Notes: a model not told the origin generated them from the letters alone. A stretch of DNA of 64,000 bases from Pseudomonas denitrificans (nom. rej.) (GCF_008807415.1 NZ_CP043626.1:806001-870000); one strand, 5' to 3'. Counted from the first letter of the stretch, positions 26,374 to 37,514 are shown. Numbers and translations are program-made.

Positions 26374-28983
26374 TCAGACCTGGACGGCCGGGATCTTCGC
26401 GTTGGCAGCAGCTTCGCGGAACTCGGCGATCTGGTCGAAGCTCAGGTAGCGGTAGATGTCGGCAGACATGCTGTCGATATCCTTCGCGTAGGCCATGTAC
26501 TCCTCGACGGTCGGCAGCTTGCCGATGATCGAAGCGACAGCGGCCAGCTCGGCAGATGCCAGGAACACGTCGGTGGCGTCGCCCAGACGGTTCGGGAAGT
26601 TACGGGTCGAGGTGGAAACCACGGTCGAACCGGTCTGTACGCGAGCCTGGTTACCCATGCACAGCGAGCAGCCCGGCATTTCCATGCGCGCGCCAGCCTT
26701 GCCGTAGATGCCGTAGTAGCCTTCTTCGGTCAGCTGGTGGGCGTCCATCTTGGTCGGCGGAGCCAGCCACAGACGGGTCGGAATGCCACCCTTGACCTTG
26801 TCCAGCAGTTTGCCGGCAGCGCGGAAGTGACCGATGTTGGTCATGCAGGAACCGATGAAGACTTCATCGATCTTGCGGCCTTCGACGCTGGACAGCAGAC
26901 GGGCGTCGTCCGGGTCGTTCGGAGCGCAGAGTACCGGCTCCTTGACGTCGGCCAGGTCGATCTCGATGACCGCGGCGTACTCGGCGTCCTTGTCGGCTTC
27001 CAGCAGTTGCGGGTTGGCCAGCCAGGCTTCCATCGCTTGCGCGCGGCGCTCCAGGGTGCGGGCGTCGCCGTAGCCTTCGCCGATCATCCAGCGCAGCAGA
27101 GTGATGTTGGACTTCAGGTACTCGGCGATCGCCTCTTCCGGCAGCTTGATGGTGCAACCGGCAGCCGAACGCTCGGCGGAGGCGTCGGACAGCTCGAAGG
27201 CTTGCTCGACGGTCAGGTCGTTGAGGCCTTCGATCTCGAGGATGCGGCCGGAGAAGATGTTCTTCTTGCCCTTCTTCTCGACGGTCAGCAGGCCAGCCTG
27301 GATTGCGTAGTAGGGGATCGCATGGACCAGGTCACGCAGGGTGATGCCCGGTTGCAGCTGGCCCTTGAAGCGCACCAGAACCGATTCCGGCATATCCAGC
27401 GGCATGACGCCGGTGGCAGCGGCGAAGGCGACCAGGCCGGAACCGGCCGGGAAGCTGATGCCGATCGGGAAGCGGGTGTGCGAGTCGCCGCCGGTGCCGA
27501 CGGTGTCAGGCAGCAGCATGCGGTTCAGCCAGCTGTGGATGATGCCGTCGCCCGGACGCAGGGAAACACCGCCGCGGGTCATGATGAAGTCCGGCAGGGT
27601 GTGGTGGGTCTTGACGTCGATCGGCTTCGGATAAGCGGCCGTGTGGCAGAAGGACTGCATCACCAGGTCGGCGGAGAAGCCCAGGCAGGCCAGGTCTTTC
27701 AGCTCGTCGCGGGTCATCGGGCCGGTGGTGTCCTGGGAGCCGACGGTGGTCATCTTCGGTTCGCAGTAGGTGCCCGGACGTACGCCCTGGCCTTCGGCCA
27801 GACCGCAGGCGCGGCCAACCATTTTCTGGGCGAGGGTGAAGCCCTTGCCGCTGTCGGCCGGCGCTTCCGGCTTCTTGAACAGGTCGGAGGCAGGCAGACC
27901 CAGTTCGGCGCGGGCCTTCTCGGTCAGGCCGCGGCCAACGATCAGCGGGATACGGCCGCCGGCGCGGACTTCGTCCAGCAGAACCGGGGTCTTCAGCTCG
28001 AAGGTGGTGACCACTTCGCCGCTGTCATGACGGGTGACCTTGCCTTCGTACGGGTACACGTCGATGACGTCGCCCATGGCCAGGTTGGTGCAGTCGAATT
28101 CGATCGGTAGGGCGCCGGCGTCTTCCATGGTGTTGTAGAAGATCGGGGCGATCTTGGTGCCGAAGCAGAAACCACCGCCGCGCTTGTTCGGCACGTAGGG
28201 GATGTCGTCGCCGAAGAACCACAGCACCGAGTTGGTGGCGGACTTACGGGAAGAACCGGTACCGACCACGTCACCGACGTAGGCAACCGGGAAGCCCTTG
28301 GCCTTGACCGCTTCGATCTGCTTCAGCGGACCGACGGAGCCCGGCTGGATCGGCTCGATGCCGTCGCGGGCCATTTTCAGCATGGCCAGGGCGTGCAGCG
28401 GGATGTCAGGGCGCGACCAGGCGTCCGGAGCGGGGGACAGGTCGTCGGTGTTGGTTTCGCCGGGGACCTTGAACACGGTCAGGGTCAGCTTCTCGGCGAC
28501 GGCCGGACGGGCCTTGAACCACTCGCCTTCGGCCCAGGACTGCAGCACGGACTTGGCGGCGGCGTTGCCTTTCTTGGCGCGCTCGGCGACGTCGTGGAAG
28601 GCGTCGAACATCAGCAGGGTGTGCTTCAGTTGCGCGGCGGCGACTTCGGCCAGCTCGGCGCTGTCCAGCAGCTCGACCATGGTGGTGATGTTGTAGCCAC
28701 CCTGCATGGTGCCCAGCAGCTCGAGGGCGCGGGTCTTGGAAAGCAGCGGGGAAGTGGCTTCACCCTTGGCGACGGCGGACAGGAAACCGGCCTTGACGTA
28801 GGCAGCTTCGTCCACGCCCGGCGGTACGCGGTTGGTGATCAGGTCGAGGAGAAATTCTTCTTCGCCGGCCGGCGGGTTCTTCAGGAGTTCGACCAGACCA
28901 GCGGTCTGTTCGGCGTTCAGCGGCTGGGGCACGACGCCCTGGGCGGCACGCTCTTCTACGTGTTTGCGATAGGCTTCAAGCAC
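26374..28983 (-). CDS. acnB: Bifunctional aconitate hydratase 2 / 2-methylisocitrate dehydratase
   Basis: 869 residues, the family's normal length. The start is GTG, giving [18 protein letters not shown]; upstream in-frame residues look like untranslated leader. AcnB-specific layout: N-terminal HEAT-like domain (about 1-160), swivelling domain 4 moved forward ([22 protein letters not shown], about 240), then the [4Fe-4S] core with [12 protein letters not shown] and the cluster cysteines in [12 protein letters not shown] and [14 protein letters not shown]. It isomerises citrate to isocitrate in the TCA cycle and can bind RNA when the cluster is lost. Transcribed alone, ending at a strong terminator; the upstream gap holds an unusual inverted repeat. 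Confidence 0.97.
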   Translation of the reverse strand: MLEAYRKHVEERAAQGVVPQPLNAEQTAGLVELLKNPPAGEEEFLLDLITNRVPPGVDEAAYVKAGFLSAVAKGEATSPLLSKTRALELLGTMQGGYNITTMVELLDSAELAEVAAAQLKHTLLMFDAFHDVAERAKKGNAAAKSVLQSWAEGEWFKARPAVAEKLTLTVFKVPGETNTDDLSPAPDAWSRPDIPLHALAMLKMARDGIEPIQPGSVGPLKQIEAVKAKGFPVAYVGDVVGTGSSRKSATNSVLWFFGDDIPYVPNKRGGGFCFGTKIAPIFYNTMEDAGALPIEFDCTNLAMGDVIDVYPYEGKVTRHDSGEVVTTFELKTPVLLDEVRAGGRIPLIVGRGLTEKARAELGLPASDLFKKPEAPADSGKGFTLAQKMVGRACGLAEGQGVRPGTYCEPKMTTVGSQDTTGPMTRDELKDLACLGFSADLVMQSFCHTAAYPKPIDVKTHHTLPDFIMTRGGVSLRPGDGIIHSWLNRMLLPDTVGTGGDSHTRFPIGISFPAGSGLVAFAAATGVMPLDMPESVLVRFKGQLQPGITLRDLVHAIPYYAIQAGLLTVEKKGKKNIFSGRILEIEGLNDLTVEQAFELSDASAERSAAGCTIKLPEEAIAEYLKSNITLLRWMIGEGYGDARTLERRAQAMEAWLANPQLLEADKDAEYAAVIEIDLADVKEPVLCAPNDPDDARLLSSVEGRKIDEVFIGSCMTNIGHFRAAGKLLDKVKGGIPTRLWLAPPTKMDAHQLTEEGYYGIYGKAGARMEMPGCSLCMGNQARVQTGSTVVSTSTRNFPNRLGDATDVFLASAELAAVASIIGKLPTVEEYMAYAKDIDSMSADIYRYLSFDQIAEFREAAANAKIPAVQV

Positions 28984-29101
28984 AGTATTTCCCTCATCAG
29001 TGGTCCCGGAGGACGCGTATCCAGGAGACCCCTCCGATCCATTCGTCAGGCATGGTGGACGGTAATCCACTGACCTACGACGGCACCGGCGATCTCCGGG
29101 C

Positions 29102-29226
29102 AGAAGCTGTTTTCAAAGTTTTACGCCGGGGTGGCCTGGGACTGATGGGAATGGGCGCTTGAGGGAGGCGCCCAGACCGCGCGGCTGCCGGAATCTGTGC
29201 TTCGTGACGCTTTGAAAACAGCTTCT
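29102..29226. repeat. Perfect 17-bp inverted repeat enclosing about 91 bases, between acnB and the DUF1289 gene
   Basis: AGAAGCTGTTTTCAAAG at 29102-29118 recurs in exact reverse complement at 29210-29226. A second helix TGGGCGC/GCGCCCA lies inside (about 29153-29174). The whole could fold as a closed long-stem RNA. It is the main content of the 382-base acnB-DUF1289 gap and could be a mobile miniature element, a structured acnB leader or a small RNA. Confidence 0.7.
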
Positions 29227-29365
29227 TTCGGACAATGACGCCAAAAAGGCGCAGCCATTCTAATGGAATTAATGGGCCTTGGTAAGCCGATTTGCGTGGC
29301 GCCCGAGGGTGATCTTGCCTAGACAAAGGGCTAACATGCCCGCTTTGCCAGCTATCTGTTCAGCC

Positions 29366-29842
29366 ATGTCTTCGCAACGCATCAAAACCCCCTGTGTCGG
29401 GCTCTGCTCGACGGTCTATGGCGACCTGGTCTGCCGTGGCTGCAAGCGCTTCCACCACGAAGTGGTGAACTGGAACCGCTACGGCGACGAGGAGAAGCGG
29501 GCGGTGCTGAGCCGTCTGGAGATCCTGCTGACGCAGGTGATGATGGCCAAGCTGGAAGTCTTCGATGCGTCCTTGCTGCGCAGCCAGCTGGAGCAGCGGC
29601 AGATCCGCTTCGTGCCCGAGCAGTCGCCCTATTGCTGGGCCTACCAGCTGATTGCCCGCGGCTCGCGGATGATCAACCAGGTGGAAGCCTACGGCCTGGC
29701 GCTGCTGCCGGAGTTTCGCGAGTGGCCGCTGCCGGACCTGCGCGACGCCATCGACAAGGAGTTCTTCATCCTCTCCGAGGCGCATTACGAGCGTTATATC
29801 GCGCCGAGCTTCCTGGCTGACGCGCTGGAGTCGCGGGTCTGA
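29366..29842 (+). CDS. DUF1289 family protein with an N-terminal cysteine cluster
   Basis: 158 residues from MSSQRIKTPCVGLCSTVYGD. The DUF1289 signature is CVGLC...VCRGCKRFHHEVVNW, a C-x3-C-x8-C-x2-C arrangement that probably binds a metal or Fe-S centre. The remainder is helical (LSRLEILLTQVMMAKLEVFD, then AYQLIARGSRMINQVEAYGLALLPEFREW). Function is unknown. An upstream ATG would add about 10 residues (MPALPAICSA) without homology-like character and was not chosen. It ends at a convergent terminator shared with the Usp gene. Confidence 0.85.
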   Translation: MSSQRIKTPCVGLCSTVYGDLVCRGCKRFHHEVVNWNRYGDEEKRAVLSRLEILLTQVMMAKLEVFDASLLRSQLEQRQIRFVPEQSPYCWAYQLIARGSRMINQVEAYGLALLPEFREWPLPDLRDAIDKEFFILSEAHYERYIAPSFLADALESRV

Positions 29843-29860
29843 TCGTCGCCGCGCAATGAG

Positions 29861-29887
29861 AAAGCCGCCCGATGGGCGGCTTTTTTC
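29861..29887 (+). terminator. Convergent terminator, DUF1289 gene / universal stress gene
   Basis: Stem AAAGCCGCCC/GGGCGGCTTT with loop GAT, then TTT. Both flanks carry A/T tracts, so it can serve both strands. Confidence 0.88.
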
Positions 29888-29902
29888 GTCATGGCTGCCG
29901 GA

Positions 29903-30766
29903 TCACGGCTTGGCGGCGATCTCTTCCAGGTGGGCGATGATGTCGTCCGGCTTGAGGACCAGGATGTCGCTCTCCAGCGAATCCAGCACCACTTCGGCGG
30001 TGTTGCCGATCAGTGCGCCGGACAGCCCGGTGCGTGCCACGCTGCCGATCACCGTCACCGCCGCGTCGAGGTTGTGCGCCGCGCGGGGGATCAGTACGTC
30101 CGCCGGGCCTTCCTCGATGTGCAGGTGCTGGTCGTCGACGCCGAATTCGGCCTGGAACGCCTTGCACGCCTCGCGGTACTTGGCTTCGATGGTCTCGCTG
30201 AGCTGGAAGGTCGGATCGGCGGCCGAGAGCATGGGCGAGGGGTGCGCGCTGATGACGTGCAACTGGCCGTGGGCGAGGCCTGCGATATCGTAGGCGTGAC
30301 TGACGATGCCGGCGTGCAGGGTACGGTGCTCGATGTCGTTGTTGCCCACGTCCACGGCGGCGAGGATGTTGCGTCCGGCCCAGGGCAGGCTGGTCTTCAC
30401 CAGCAGCACCGGAGACGGGCAGAAGCGCAGCAGCTTCCAGTCGTCCGGGGTGAGCAGTGCTTTTTTCAGCGGGTTGTCCGGGCTGTGCTGCTTGATCACC
30501 AGCCCGCAGCCTTCGGCCTGCTGCTCGGCGATGATGGTCTGGTGCAGGTTGTCCTTCCAGGCCTGGCGGCTGGAAGCGCTGAAGCCTTCCTGGCGCAGCA
30601 CCTCGGCGACTTCCTCGAGCTTGGCGCTGTAGTCGGCGCGCCGCTCGCAGGCCAGAAGATGCAGGTGCGACTGGGTAACGCTGGCGATCAGGCGGGCCCG
30701 TTTCAGCGCGAGACCTTCCGGCTGGTCCGGGTCGACGACTACGAGGATGCTACGGATGGCTTGCAT
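29903..30766 (-). CDS. Tandem-domain universal stress protein (UspE type)
   Basis: 287 residues, two Usp domains. The first starts MQAIRSILVVVDPDQPEGLALKRA. The second begins near residue 150 with RNILAAVDVGNNDIEHR and ends with the nucleotide-binding signature VIGSVARTGLSGALIGNTAEVVLD (G-x2-G-x9-G-S/T pattern). UspE-like proteins are stationary-phase and stress-survival proteins, cytoplasmic, usually without known enzymatic activity. Start chosen at the ATG giving the canonical beta-1 strand; upstream codons read into the leader. Confidence 0.92.
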   Translation of the reverse strand: MQAIRSILVVVDPDQPEGLALKRARLIASVTQSHLHLLACERRADYSAKLEEVAEVLRQEGFSASSRQAWKDNLHQTIIAEQQAEGCGLVIKQHSPDNPLKKALLTPDDWKLLRFCPSPVLLVKTSLPWAGRNILAAVDVGNNDIEHRTLHAGIVSHAYDIAGLAHGQLHVISAHPSPMLSAADPTFQLSETIEAKYREACKAFQAEFGVDDQHLHIEEGPADVLIPRAAHNLDAAVTVIGSVARTGLSGALIGNTAEVVLDSLESDILVLKPDDIIAHLEEIAAKP

Positions 30767-30939
30767 GATCGTTTCCCTTCGTGCGCGTTGTTTATGTGGA
30801 ACAACTGTAGTCGGGATATCTCGTTCATGACGTTGAGGCATATCAACGCCGGAAGCTGGTTCCGCGCGGTGGCATTCGTATAATGCTCCGCCTTTATGAC
30901 ACCGGCCAGCCGGTGGGTCGCGAGCTCGGAGTTTTGAAC

Positions 30940-31551
30940 ATGCTGTCTGAAATCAGGGAATTCCTCGGTTGTGCCACGCCGGATGCGTGGGTGGAAGCCG
31001 CGCTGCGGGATCAGGCGGTGATGCTGATCGACCACAAGAACAACGAGTTCAAGGCCGCCAGCACGGCCCTGGCCCTGATCGCCAAGTACAGCGCCCACGA
31101 GGAACTGGTGAACTTCATGTCGCGCCTGGCGCGCGAGGAACTGCGCCACCATGAGCAAGTGCTGGCGATCCTGAAGAAGCGCGGCATCCCCCTGCGGCCG
31201 ATCTCCGCCGGCCGCTACGCCTCCAGCCTGCGCACCGTGGTGCGCAACCATGAGCCGCAGAAGCTGGTGGATACCCTGATCGTCGGCGCCTTCATCGAAT
31301 GCCGCAGCTGCGAGCGCTTCGCCGCGCTGGTGGATCACCTGGACGCCGACCTGGCCAAGTTCTACGGCTCGCTGCTCAAATCCGAGGCAAGGCACTTCCA
31401 AGGCTACCTGAGCCTGGCGCGCCGCTATGGCGATGACGCCGACATCGACCGCCGCGTGGCGGAGATTCGCGAAGTGGAGGCTGGCCTGATCCAGTCGCCG
31501 GACAGCGAGTTCCGCTTCCACAGCGGAGTGCCGGTGGAGCAGGCGGCCTGA
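30940..31551 (+). CDS. miaE: tRNA-(ms2io6A37) hydroxylase
   Basis: 203 residues from MLSEIREFLGCATPDAWVEA. It is a ferritin-like di-iron monooxygenase: EELRHHEQ and ECRSCERF contribute the E-x2-H and E ligands, and SEARHF the second E-x2-H. It hydroxylates the isopentenyl group of ms2i6A at position 37 of tRNAs reading UNN codons, an oxygen-dependent step. Length matches MiaE. The upstream in-frame extension (MLRLYDTGQP...) overlaps a probable promoter region and lacks family similarity. It ends at a terminator shared with the SPFH gene. Confidence 0.93.
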   Translation: MLSEIREFLGCATPDAWVEAALRDQAVMLIDHKNNEFKAASTALALIAKYSAHEELVNFMSRLAREELRHHEQVLAILKKRGIPLRPISAGRYASSLRTVVRNHEPQKLVDTLIVGAFIECRSCERFAALVDHLDADLAKFYGSLLKSEARHFQGYLSLARRYGDDADIDRRVAEIREVEAGLIQSPDSEFRFHSGVPVEQAA

Positions 31552-31568
31552 GTCGTCCGCCGAAATGA

Positions 31569-31596
31569 AAAAAAGCGCCCTGACGGGCGCTTTTTC
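31569..31596 (+). terminator. Terminator between miaE and the SPFH gene
   Basis: Stem GCGCCC/GGGCGC flanked by A6 and T5 tracts; usable on both strands. Confidence 0.88.
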
Positions 31597-31616
31597 TTTG
31601 TCGCTGCTGGTGGGGC

Positions 31617-32945
31617 TCAGTCCTTCACCTTCAGATCCAGCGCCAGGTCGCGCGCGGCCTTGGTCGCCAGGACGCCCATCAGTTGGCCGATTTCATCCTG
31701 GCGACTGCTGGCACTGTTCTGTCCGCCGGCCATCATCACGCTGGGGACGGGCGCCTGGGCGGCTGCTTCGGCCCAGACCTTGTTGATGGCGATCAGCGCG
31801 TCCAGCTTCGGCTGCAGCGCGCCGTCCGCCTTGATCACCGCTTCGCGGGCGTAGGCATCGGCGTCGGCGGTGATCTTGGTGGCCTGCGCTGTCACGGCAG
31901 CCTTGTCGCGCAGCAACTCAGCAGTCTGCTTCTCGATCTCGGCGCGCTGCTTCTCGCGCTCGGCGTTGATCACCGCCAGCTGCTTCTCGGTTTCCGCCTG
32001 GGTGGTGCGCTCGATCTGGTCGCGCAGGGTTTCCTGGCGCTTGGCTTCTACTTCCTTCTCGCCACGGGCGGTGACAAGCAGCTTCTCTTCCTCTTCCTTC
32101 AGTCGGTTCTGGCGCGCTACGGCCAGCTCGGCCAGTGCCTGCTGCACCTTGACCATGCGCTGCTTGTACTGCGGGTTCGGGTCGACGTTGGTGATTCGCG
32201 CCTCCACCACTTCCACACCGAACTTGCGGAACTGCTGCTGTTTGCGCACCGGGATGCCCTTGGCGTCGGTGACCTTCTCGGTGACGAACTGGCTGGCGTT
32301 GTTGTCGCCGAAGCTGCCCTGTTCGGTGCCGGCCTGCAGGATGGCGGTCTGGTGTGGTACGGCGCCGCGTGGGCCGCGGACTTCCTTGCGCTTGATCAGG
32401 TACAGGCCATCGTTGAGCTGGTTCTCGAACTCCGCGGCGAATTCGCTGCGGGCGCCGGCGTAGTAGTCGTCGGCGGTCATCAGCGAGGCGGTGGCCTGCA
32501 GGGTTTCCTTGATCGCCGGGACCAGCGCGGTGCGGATGAAGTTGTCCGGGTTGCGGTATTCCTGGGCCATCTTCAGGAACTGGTCGCCGCCGGGCAGGCG
32601 GAAGCGCGCGGAGGATTCGACCTTGGCGTCGACGTTGCCGAGGAAGACGATGGGGAAGGCTTCGATGGTCGCGCCCAGCCCGTCGTTGTCCGGGTTGTTG
32701 TCGTTCTCGTCCATGATCAGCACGGACTGCACGCTGATGGCTTTCTTCCAGGTGGTGGCGCGGCCGAACCACTTGGTGGCGTAGCCGACGTCGTCGACGA
32801 TCTTCTCGTCGCCGAAGATGGTCCGCACGTGGGTCATGAAGCCGGCTTCGTTATAGAAGAAGACGCCGTTGAACAGGATGAAGGCGGCGGCGACCAATGC
32901 CAGGGGCAGGGCGCCGAACTTGATGAGGTTTCCCTTGCTGAACAT
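31617..32945 (-). CDS. SPFH/band-7 (prohibitin-like) membrane protein
   Basis: 442 residues. One N-terminal transmembrane helix (GALPLALVAAAFILFNGVFF, about 10-30), then an SPFH domain (about 40-260). A long charged coiled coil rich in E/K/Q/R follows (NRLKEEEEKLLVTARGEKE, about 275-375), and the end contains DGALQPKLDALIAINKVWAEA. Such proteins assemble large ring or scaffold complexes at the inner membrane, often affecting protease activity or membrane organisation. Which SPFH class this is cannot be told without alignment. It appears to be transcribed alone. Confidence 0.85.
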   Translation of the reverse strand: MFSKGNLIKFGALPLALVAAAFILFNGVFFYNEAGFMTHVRTIFGDEKIVDDVGYATKWFGRATTWKKAISVQSVLIMDENDNNPDNDGLGATIEAFPIVFLGNVDAKVESSARFRLPGGDQFLKMAQEYRNPDNFIRTALVPAIKETLQATASLMTADDYYAGARSEFAAEFENQLNDGLYLIKRKEVRGPRGAVPHQTAILQAGTEQGSFGDNNASQFVTEKVTDAKGIPVRKQQQFRKFGVEVVEARITNVDPNPQYKQRMVKVQQALAELAVARQNRLKEEEEKLLVTARGEKEVEAKRQETLRDQIERTTQAETEKQLAVINAEREKQRAEIEKQTAELLRDKAAVTAQATKITADADAYAREAVIKADGALQPKLDALIAINKVWAEAAAQAPVPSVMMAGGQNSASSRQDEIGQLMGVLATKAARDLALDLKVKD

Positions 32946-33068
32946 GTTTCTTCCTTGAGTGAGCAAACCGCGAATGCTGCGCAAGGCGGTCGGTGCTGGT
33001 CAAGGAGAAATGTCTGACAGTGCGTGTGGGTTAACGCCAAAAGGCCACCATTGCGGTGGCCTGGAGCT

Positions 33069-33791
33069 TCACAGGGGGAAGGGTGCCTGCTGCAGGCCCT
33101 GGTCGTCGGCCTCCAGAGCCCAGCCCTGGCTGTCCCAGTCGCCGAGGACGATGCGTCGCGCGGGGCGGCCGTCGATTTCCAGTTCGTGGACGGCGGGGCG
33201 GTGGGTGTGGCCGTGGATCAGGATGCGCACGCCCTTGTCGCGCATGATCTTCTCCACTTCCGCCGGGGTGACGTCGACGATCTCGCTGGCTTTCATGCGG
33301 GTCTGCGCGCGGCTTTCCTTGCGCAGCTTGCGCGCCAGCTTGTGGCGGGTGGCCAGCGGCAGGTTGCGCAGGATGAACAGGGTCAGCGGATTGCGCAGCC
33401 AGCGACGTAGCTTCATATAGGCCGCGTCGAGGGTGCACAGGCTGTCACCGTGCATCAGCAGGATCTTCTGGCCGTCCAGGTCTATCAGACTCGGGTCGCG
33501 CAGCAGGGTGCAGCCGGCTTCGCGGCAGAAGGCCTGGCCAATCAGGAAATCGCGGTTGCCGTGCATCAGGAAGATGCGCGTGCCGCTGTCGGACAACTCT
33601 CGCAGGGCGCGGGCGATGGAGTGCTGGAACTCGTCCATGCCATCGTCGCCGATCCAGGCTTCGAAGAAGTCGCCGAGGATGTACAGCGCCTCGGCCATGC
33701 GGGCGCGGGTGGAGAGAAAATGCAAGAACGCCCGGGTAATGTCCGGGCGTTCCGCTTCGAGATGCAGGTCCGAGATGAACAGGACGCTCAT
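33069..33791 (-). CDS. lpxH: UDP-2,3-diacylglucosamine diphosphatase
   Basis: 240 residues. Metallophosphoesterase motifs are in order: [34 protein letters not shown] and [10 protein letters not shown]. LpxH cleaves UDP-2,3-diacylglucosamine to lipid X, the fourth step of lipid A synthesis, as a peripheral inner-membrane Mn-enzyme. It starts 4 bases after ppiB on the same strand, so translation is probably coupled. Confidence 0.96.
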   Translation of the reverse strand: MSVLFISDLHLEAERPDITRAFLHFLSTRARMAEALYILGDFFEAWIGDDGMDEFQHSIARALRELSDSGTRIFLMHGNRDFLIGQAFCREAGCTLLRDPSLIDLDGQKILLMHGDSLCTLDAAYMKLRRWLRNPLTLFILRNLPLATRHKLARKLRKESRAQTRMKASEIVDVTPAEVEKIMRDKGVRILIHGHTHRPAVHELEIDGRPARRIVLGDWDSQGWALEADDQGLQQAPFPL

Positions 33792-33795
33792 CGAC

Positions 33796-34302
33796 TCACT
33801 CGCCGATAACTTCTGCTTTCTCGATGATCACGTCGTCGGCCGGTACGTCCTGGTGGCCGGAGCGCATGGTGGTGGCGACGGTCTTGATCTTGTTGACCAC
33901 GTCCATGCCGTCCTTCACTTCACCGAACACGCAGTAGCCCCAGCCCTGCACGGTCGGCGCGCTGTGGTTGAGGAAATCGTTGTCGGCGACGTTGATGAAG
34001 AACTGCGCGCTGGCCGAGTGCGGCTCCATGGTGCGGGCCATGGCGACGGTGCCGATCTTGTTGCCGACGCCGTTGTTGGCTTCGTTCTTGATCGACTTGC
34101 GGGTGGACTTCTGCTTCATGCCCGGCTCGAAACCGCCGCCCTGGATCATGAAGTTGTTGATCACACGGTGGAAAACGGTGTTGTCGTAATGGCCGGCCTT
34201 CACGTACTCCTTGAAATTGGCCACGGTTTCCGGCGCCTTGTCGTCGAAGAGTTCAAGGGTGATGTCGCCGAAGTTGGTCTGCAGTTTGACGGTGGTAGTC
34301 AT
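33796..34302 (-). CDS. ppiB: Cytoplasmic peptidyl-prolyl cis-trans isomerase B (cyclophilin)
   Basis: 168 residues without signal peptide, so the cytoplasmic PpiB type. Cyclophilin core: [19 protein letters not shown] with catalytic Arg, [20 protein letters not shown] and [15 protein letters not shown]. It catalyses proline isomerisation. The gene is upstream of lpxH and divergent from glnS across about 120 bases. Confidence 0.96.
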   Translation of the reverse strand: MTTTVKLQTNFGDITLELFDDKAPETVANFKEYVKAGHYDNTVFHRVINNFMIQGGGFEPGMKQKSTRKSIKNEANNGVGNKIGTVAMARTMEPHSASAQFFINVADNDFLNHSAPTVQGWGYCVFGEVKDGMDVVNKIKTVATTMRSGHQDVPADDVIIEKAEVIGE

Positions 34303-34423
34303 CAGGGAATTCCGCTCTTTGGAAAAATCGAAGGCCTGTCAGGGGGTTGACAGCTTCGGCTATGATAAGCGCTTTGGTTTGGCTGGCCTACCCTGGCCGA
34401 ACACCAGCATGATCAAGGACACC

Positions 34424-36106
34424 ATGAGCAAGCCTACCGCCGATACGAAAGAAGCCACTGTTGCCGCCAACTTCCTGCGCCCGATCGTTGCGGCCGACCT
34501 GGAAAGTGGCAAGCACCAGAAAATCGTCACCCGCTTCCCGCCGGAGCCCAACGGCTACCTGCATATCGGTCACGCCAAGTCCATCTGTCTGAACTTCGGC
34601 CTGGCCAAGGAGTTCGGCGGTGACTGCCACCTGCGCTTCGACGACACCAACCCGGCGAAGGAAGACCAGGAGTACATCGATGCCATCGAGGCCGATGTGA
34701 AGTGGCTGGGCTTCGACTGGGCCGGGCAGGTGCGCTATGCGTCCAACTACTTCGACCAGCTGCATGACTGGGCGGTAGACCTGATCAAGGCCGGCAAGGC
34801 TTTCGTCTGCGACCTGAACGCCGAGGAAATGCGCGCGTACCGTGGTTCGCTGACCGAGCCGGGCAAGAACAGCCCGTTCCGCGAGCGTTCTGTGGAAGAG
34901 AACCTGGACCTGTTCGCCCGCATGAAAGCCGGCGAGTTCCCGGACGGCGCCCGCTCCCTGCGCGCGAAGATCGACATGGCCTCGCCGAACATCAACCTGC
35001 GCGACCCGATCCTCTACCGCATCCGCCACGCCCATCACCACCAGACCGGCGACAAGTGGTGCATCTACCCCAGCTACGACTTCACCCACGGTCAGTCGGA
35101 CGCCATCGAGGGTATTACCCACTCCATCTGCACCCTGGAGTTCGAGGATCACCGCCCGCTGTACGAGTGGTTCCTGGCCAACCTGCCGGTACCGGCCCAG
35201 CCGCGCCAGTACGAATTCGCGCGCCTGAACCTGAACTACACCATCACCAGCAAGCGCAAGCTCAAGCAACTGGTCGATGAAAACCACGTGCATGGCTGGG
35301 ACGACCCGCGCATGTCGACGCTGTCCGGCTACCGCCGCCGCGGCTACACCCCTGCATCGATCCGTACCTTCTGCGACATGATCGGCGTGAACCGCGCCGG
35401 CGGCGTGGTGGACATCGGCATGCTGGAATTCGCCATCCGTGACGATCTGGATGCCAACGCTGGCCGCGCCATGTGCGTGCTCAAGCCGCTGAAAGTGGTC
35501 ATCACCAACTATCCGGAAGGCCAGGTCGAGAACCTCGAGCTGCCGCGCCATCCGAAACAGGACATGGGCGTGCGCGTGCTGCCGTTCAGCCGCGAGATCT
35601 ACATCGACGCCAGCGACTTCGAGGAAGTCCCGCCGGCCGGCTACAAGCGCCTGATCCCGGGTGGCGAAGTGCGCCTGCGCGGCAGCTACGTGATCCGCGC
35701 CGACGAAGCCATCAAGGACGCCGCCGGCAGCGTCGTCGAGCTGCGCTGCAGCTACGACGAGAACACCCTGGGCAAGAACCCGGAAGGCCGCAAGGTCAAG
35801 GGCGTGATCCACTGGGTGCCGGCCGCCGAGAGCGTCGAGTGCGAAGTGCGCCTGTACGACCGCCTGTTCCGCTCCGCCAACCCGGAGAAGTCGGAAGAGG
35901 GCGGCAGCTTCCTCGACAACATCAACCCGGACTCCCTAGTGGTGCTCAAGGGTTGCCGCGCCGAGCCGTCGCTGGCCAGCGCCACCGCCGAGGATCGCTT
36001 CCAGTTCGAGCGCGAGGGCTACTTCTGCGCGGACGCCAAGGACTCCAAGGCTGGCGCCCTGGTATTCAACCGCACCGTGACCCTGCGCGATTCCTGGGGG
36101 CAGTAA
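34424..36106 (+). CDS. glnS: Glutaminyl-tRNA synthetase
   Basis: 560 residues from [20 protein letters not shown]. Class I signature HIGH appears as [11 protein letters not shown] (about residue 48) and the KMSKS-type loop as [11 protein letters not shown] (about 280). The C-terminal anticodon-binding beta-barrels follow (about 350-560, [17 protein letters not shown]). It charges tRNA-Gln. An ATG 15 bases upstream in frame is an alternative start; the chosen one matches the common N-terminus. The 3-base gap to cysS indicates an operon. Confidence 0.97.
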   Translation: MSKPTADTKEATVAANFLRPIVAADLESGKHQKIVTRFPPEPNGYLHIGHAKSICLNFGLAKEFGGDCHLRFDDTNPAKEDQEYIDAIEADVKWLGFDWAGQVRYASNYFDQLHDWAVDLIKAGKAFVCDLNAEEMRAYRGSLTEPGKNSPFRERSVEENLDLFARMKAGEFPDGARSLRAKIDMASPNINLRDPILYRIRHAHHHQTGDKWCIYPSYDFTHGQSDAIEGITHSICTLEFEDHRPLYEWFLANLPVPAQPRQYEFARLNLNYTITSKRKLKQLVDENHVHGWDDPRMSTLSGYRRRGYTPASIRTFCDMIGVNRAGGVVDIGMLEFAIRDDLDANAGRAMCVLKPLKVVITNYPEGQVENLELPRHPKQDMGVRVLPFSREIYIDASDFEEVPPAGYKRLIPGGEVRLRGSYVIRADEAIKDAAGSVVELRCSYDENTLGKNPEGRKVKGVIHWVPAAESVECEVRLYDRLFRSANPEKSEEGGSFLDNINPDSLVVLKGCRAEPSLASATAEDRFQFEREGYFCADAKDSKAGALVFNRTVTLRDSWGQ

Positions 36107-36109
36107 CGG

Positions 36110-37498
36110 ATGGCTGACTTGCAGATATACAGCACGCTGTCCAAGACCAAGGACAGCTTCAAGCCGCTGGTGGGCAACCAGGTGCGCATGTACGTGTGCG
36201 GCATGACCGTGTACGACTTCTGCCACATCGGCCATGCCCGCGTGATGGTGGCGTTCGACGTCATTGCCCGCTGGCTGCGCCATCGCGGCTATGACCTGAC
36301 CTATGTGCGCAACATCACCGACATCGACGACAAGATCATCCGCCGCGCTCAGGAGAACGGTGAATCGTTCGAAGACCTGACCGCCCGCATGATCGCCGCG
36401 ATGCATGAAGACGAGGCGCGCCTGTCGGTCCTGCGTCCGGACATCGAGCCGCGCGCCACCGGTCACATCGCCGGCATGCACGAGATGATCCAGACCCTGA
36501 TCGACAAGGGTTACGCCTACGCGCCAGGCAATGGCGACGTCTACTACCGGGTCGGCAAGTTCGCCGGCTACGGCAAGCTGTCGCGCAAGAAGATCGAGGA
36601 CCTGCGCATCGGTGCGCGGATCGAGGTCGACGAATCCAAGGAAGACCCGCTGGACTTCGTGCTCTGGAAGGGCGCCAAGCCGGGCGAGCCGAGCTGGGAG
36701 TCGCCCTGGGGTGCTGGGCGTCCGGGTTGGCATATCGAGTGCTCGGTGATGTCCACCTGCTGCCTGGGCGAGACCTTCGACATCCACGGCGGCGGCCCGG
36801 ACCTGGTGTTCCCGCACCACGAGAACGAGATCGCCCAGAGCGAGGCGGCCACCGGCAAACTCTATGCGGCCAGCTGGATGCACGCCGGAGCGGTGCGCGT
36901 GGACGGCGAGAAGATGTCCAAGTCCCTGGGCAACTTCTTCACCATCCGCGAGGTGCTGGAGAAATACCACCCGGAAGTCGTGCGCTTCCTGCTGGTCTCC
37001 AGCCACTACCGCAGCCCGATCAACTACTCCGAAGACAACCTGAAGGAAGCCAAGGGCGCGCTGGAGCGTTTCTACACCGCGCTGCGTGGTCTGCCGCAGG
37101 TGGCTGCGGCGGGTGGCGAGGAGTTCGTCGAGCGCTTCGGTGCCGCGATGGACGACGACTTCGGTACGCCGGAAGCGGTTGCCGTGCTGTTCGAGATGGT
37201 CCGTGAGGTCAACCGCCTGCGCGAGAGCGATCCGGCGGCTGCGGCTGCACTGGCGGCACGCGTGCGTGAGCTGGGGGCTCTGCTGGGTGTTCTGCAACTG
37301 GATGCCGACGAGTTCCTCCAGGCCGGCGCAGCCGGCAAGGTCGACGGGGCGCAGGTCGAGGCACTGATCCAGGCTCGCCTGGATGCCCGTGCGGCGAAGA
37401 ACTGGGCCGAATCCGACCGTATCCGCGACGAGCTGACCGCTCTGGGCGTAGTGCTGGAAGACGGCAAGGGCGGCACTACCTGGCGCCTTGCCGAGTAA
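36110..37498 (+). CDS. cysS: Cysteinyl-tRNA synthetase
   Basis: 462 residues. [17 protein letters not shown] opens the protein; HIGH is in [15 protein letters not shown], the zinc ligands include Cys in [10 protein letters not shown] and the later [12 protein letters not shown] / [10 protein letters not shown] regions, and KMSKS is [12 protein letters not shown] (about 267). The C-terminal DALR-like part is ordinary. It starts 3 bases after glnS and ends before a strong convergent terminator. Confidence 0.97.
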   Translation: MADLQIYSTLSKTKDSFKPLVGNQVRMYVCGMTVYDFCHIGHARVMVAFDVIARWLRHRGYDLTYVRNITDIDDKIIRRAQENGESFEDLTARMIAAMHEDEARLSVLRPDIEPRATGHIAGMHEMIQTLIDKGYAYAPGNGDVYYRVGKFAGYGKLSRKKIEDLRIGARIEVDESKEDPLDFVLWKGAKPGEPSWESPWGAGRPGWHIECSVMSTCCLGETFDIHGGGPDLVFPHHENEIAQSEAATGKLYAASWMHAGAVRVDGEKMSKSLGNFFTIREVLEKYHPEVVRFLLVSSHYRSPINYSEDNLKEAKGALERFYTALRGLPQVAAAGGEEFVERFGAAMDDDFGTPEAVAVLFEMVREVNRLRESDPAAAAALAARVRELGALLGVLQLDADEFLQAGAAGKVDGAQVEALIQARLDARAAKNWAESDRIRDELTALGVVLEDGKGGTTWRLAE

Positions 37499-37514
37499 CC
37501 GCTCCCCGGAAATG

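Noticed and set aside
34347..34366. TTGACA and TATGAT upstream of glnS
   Set aside because: The spacing is 8 bases, far too short for one promoter, so not called as a pair.
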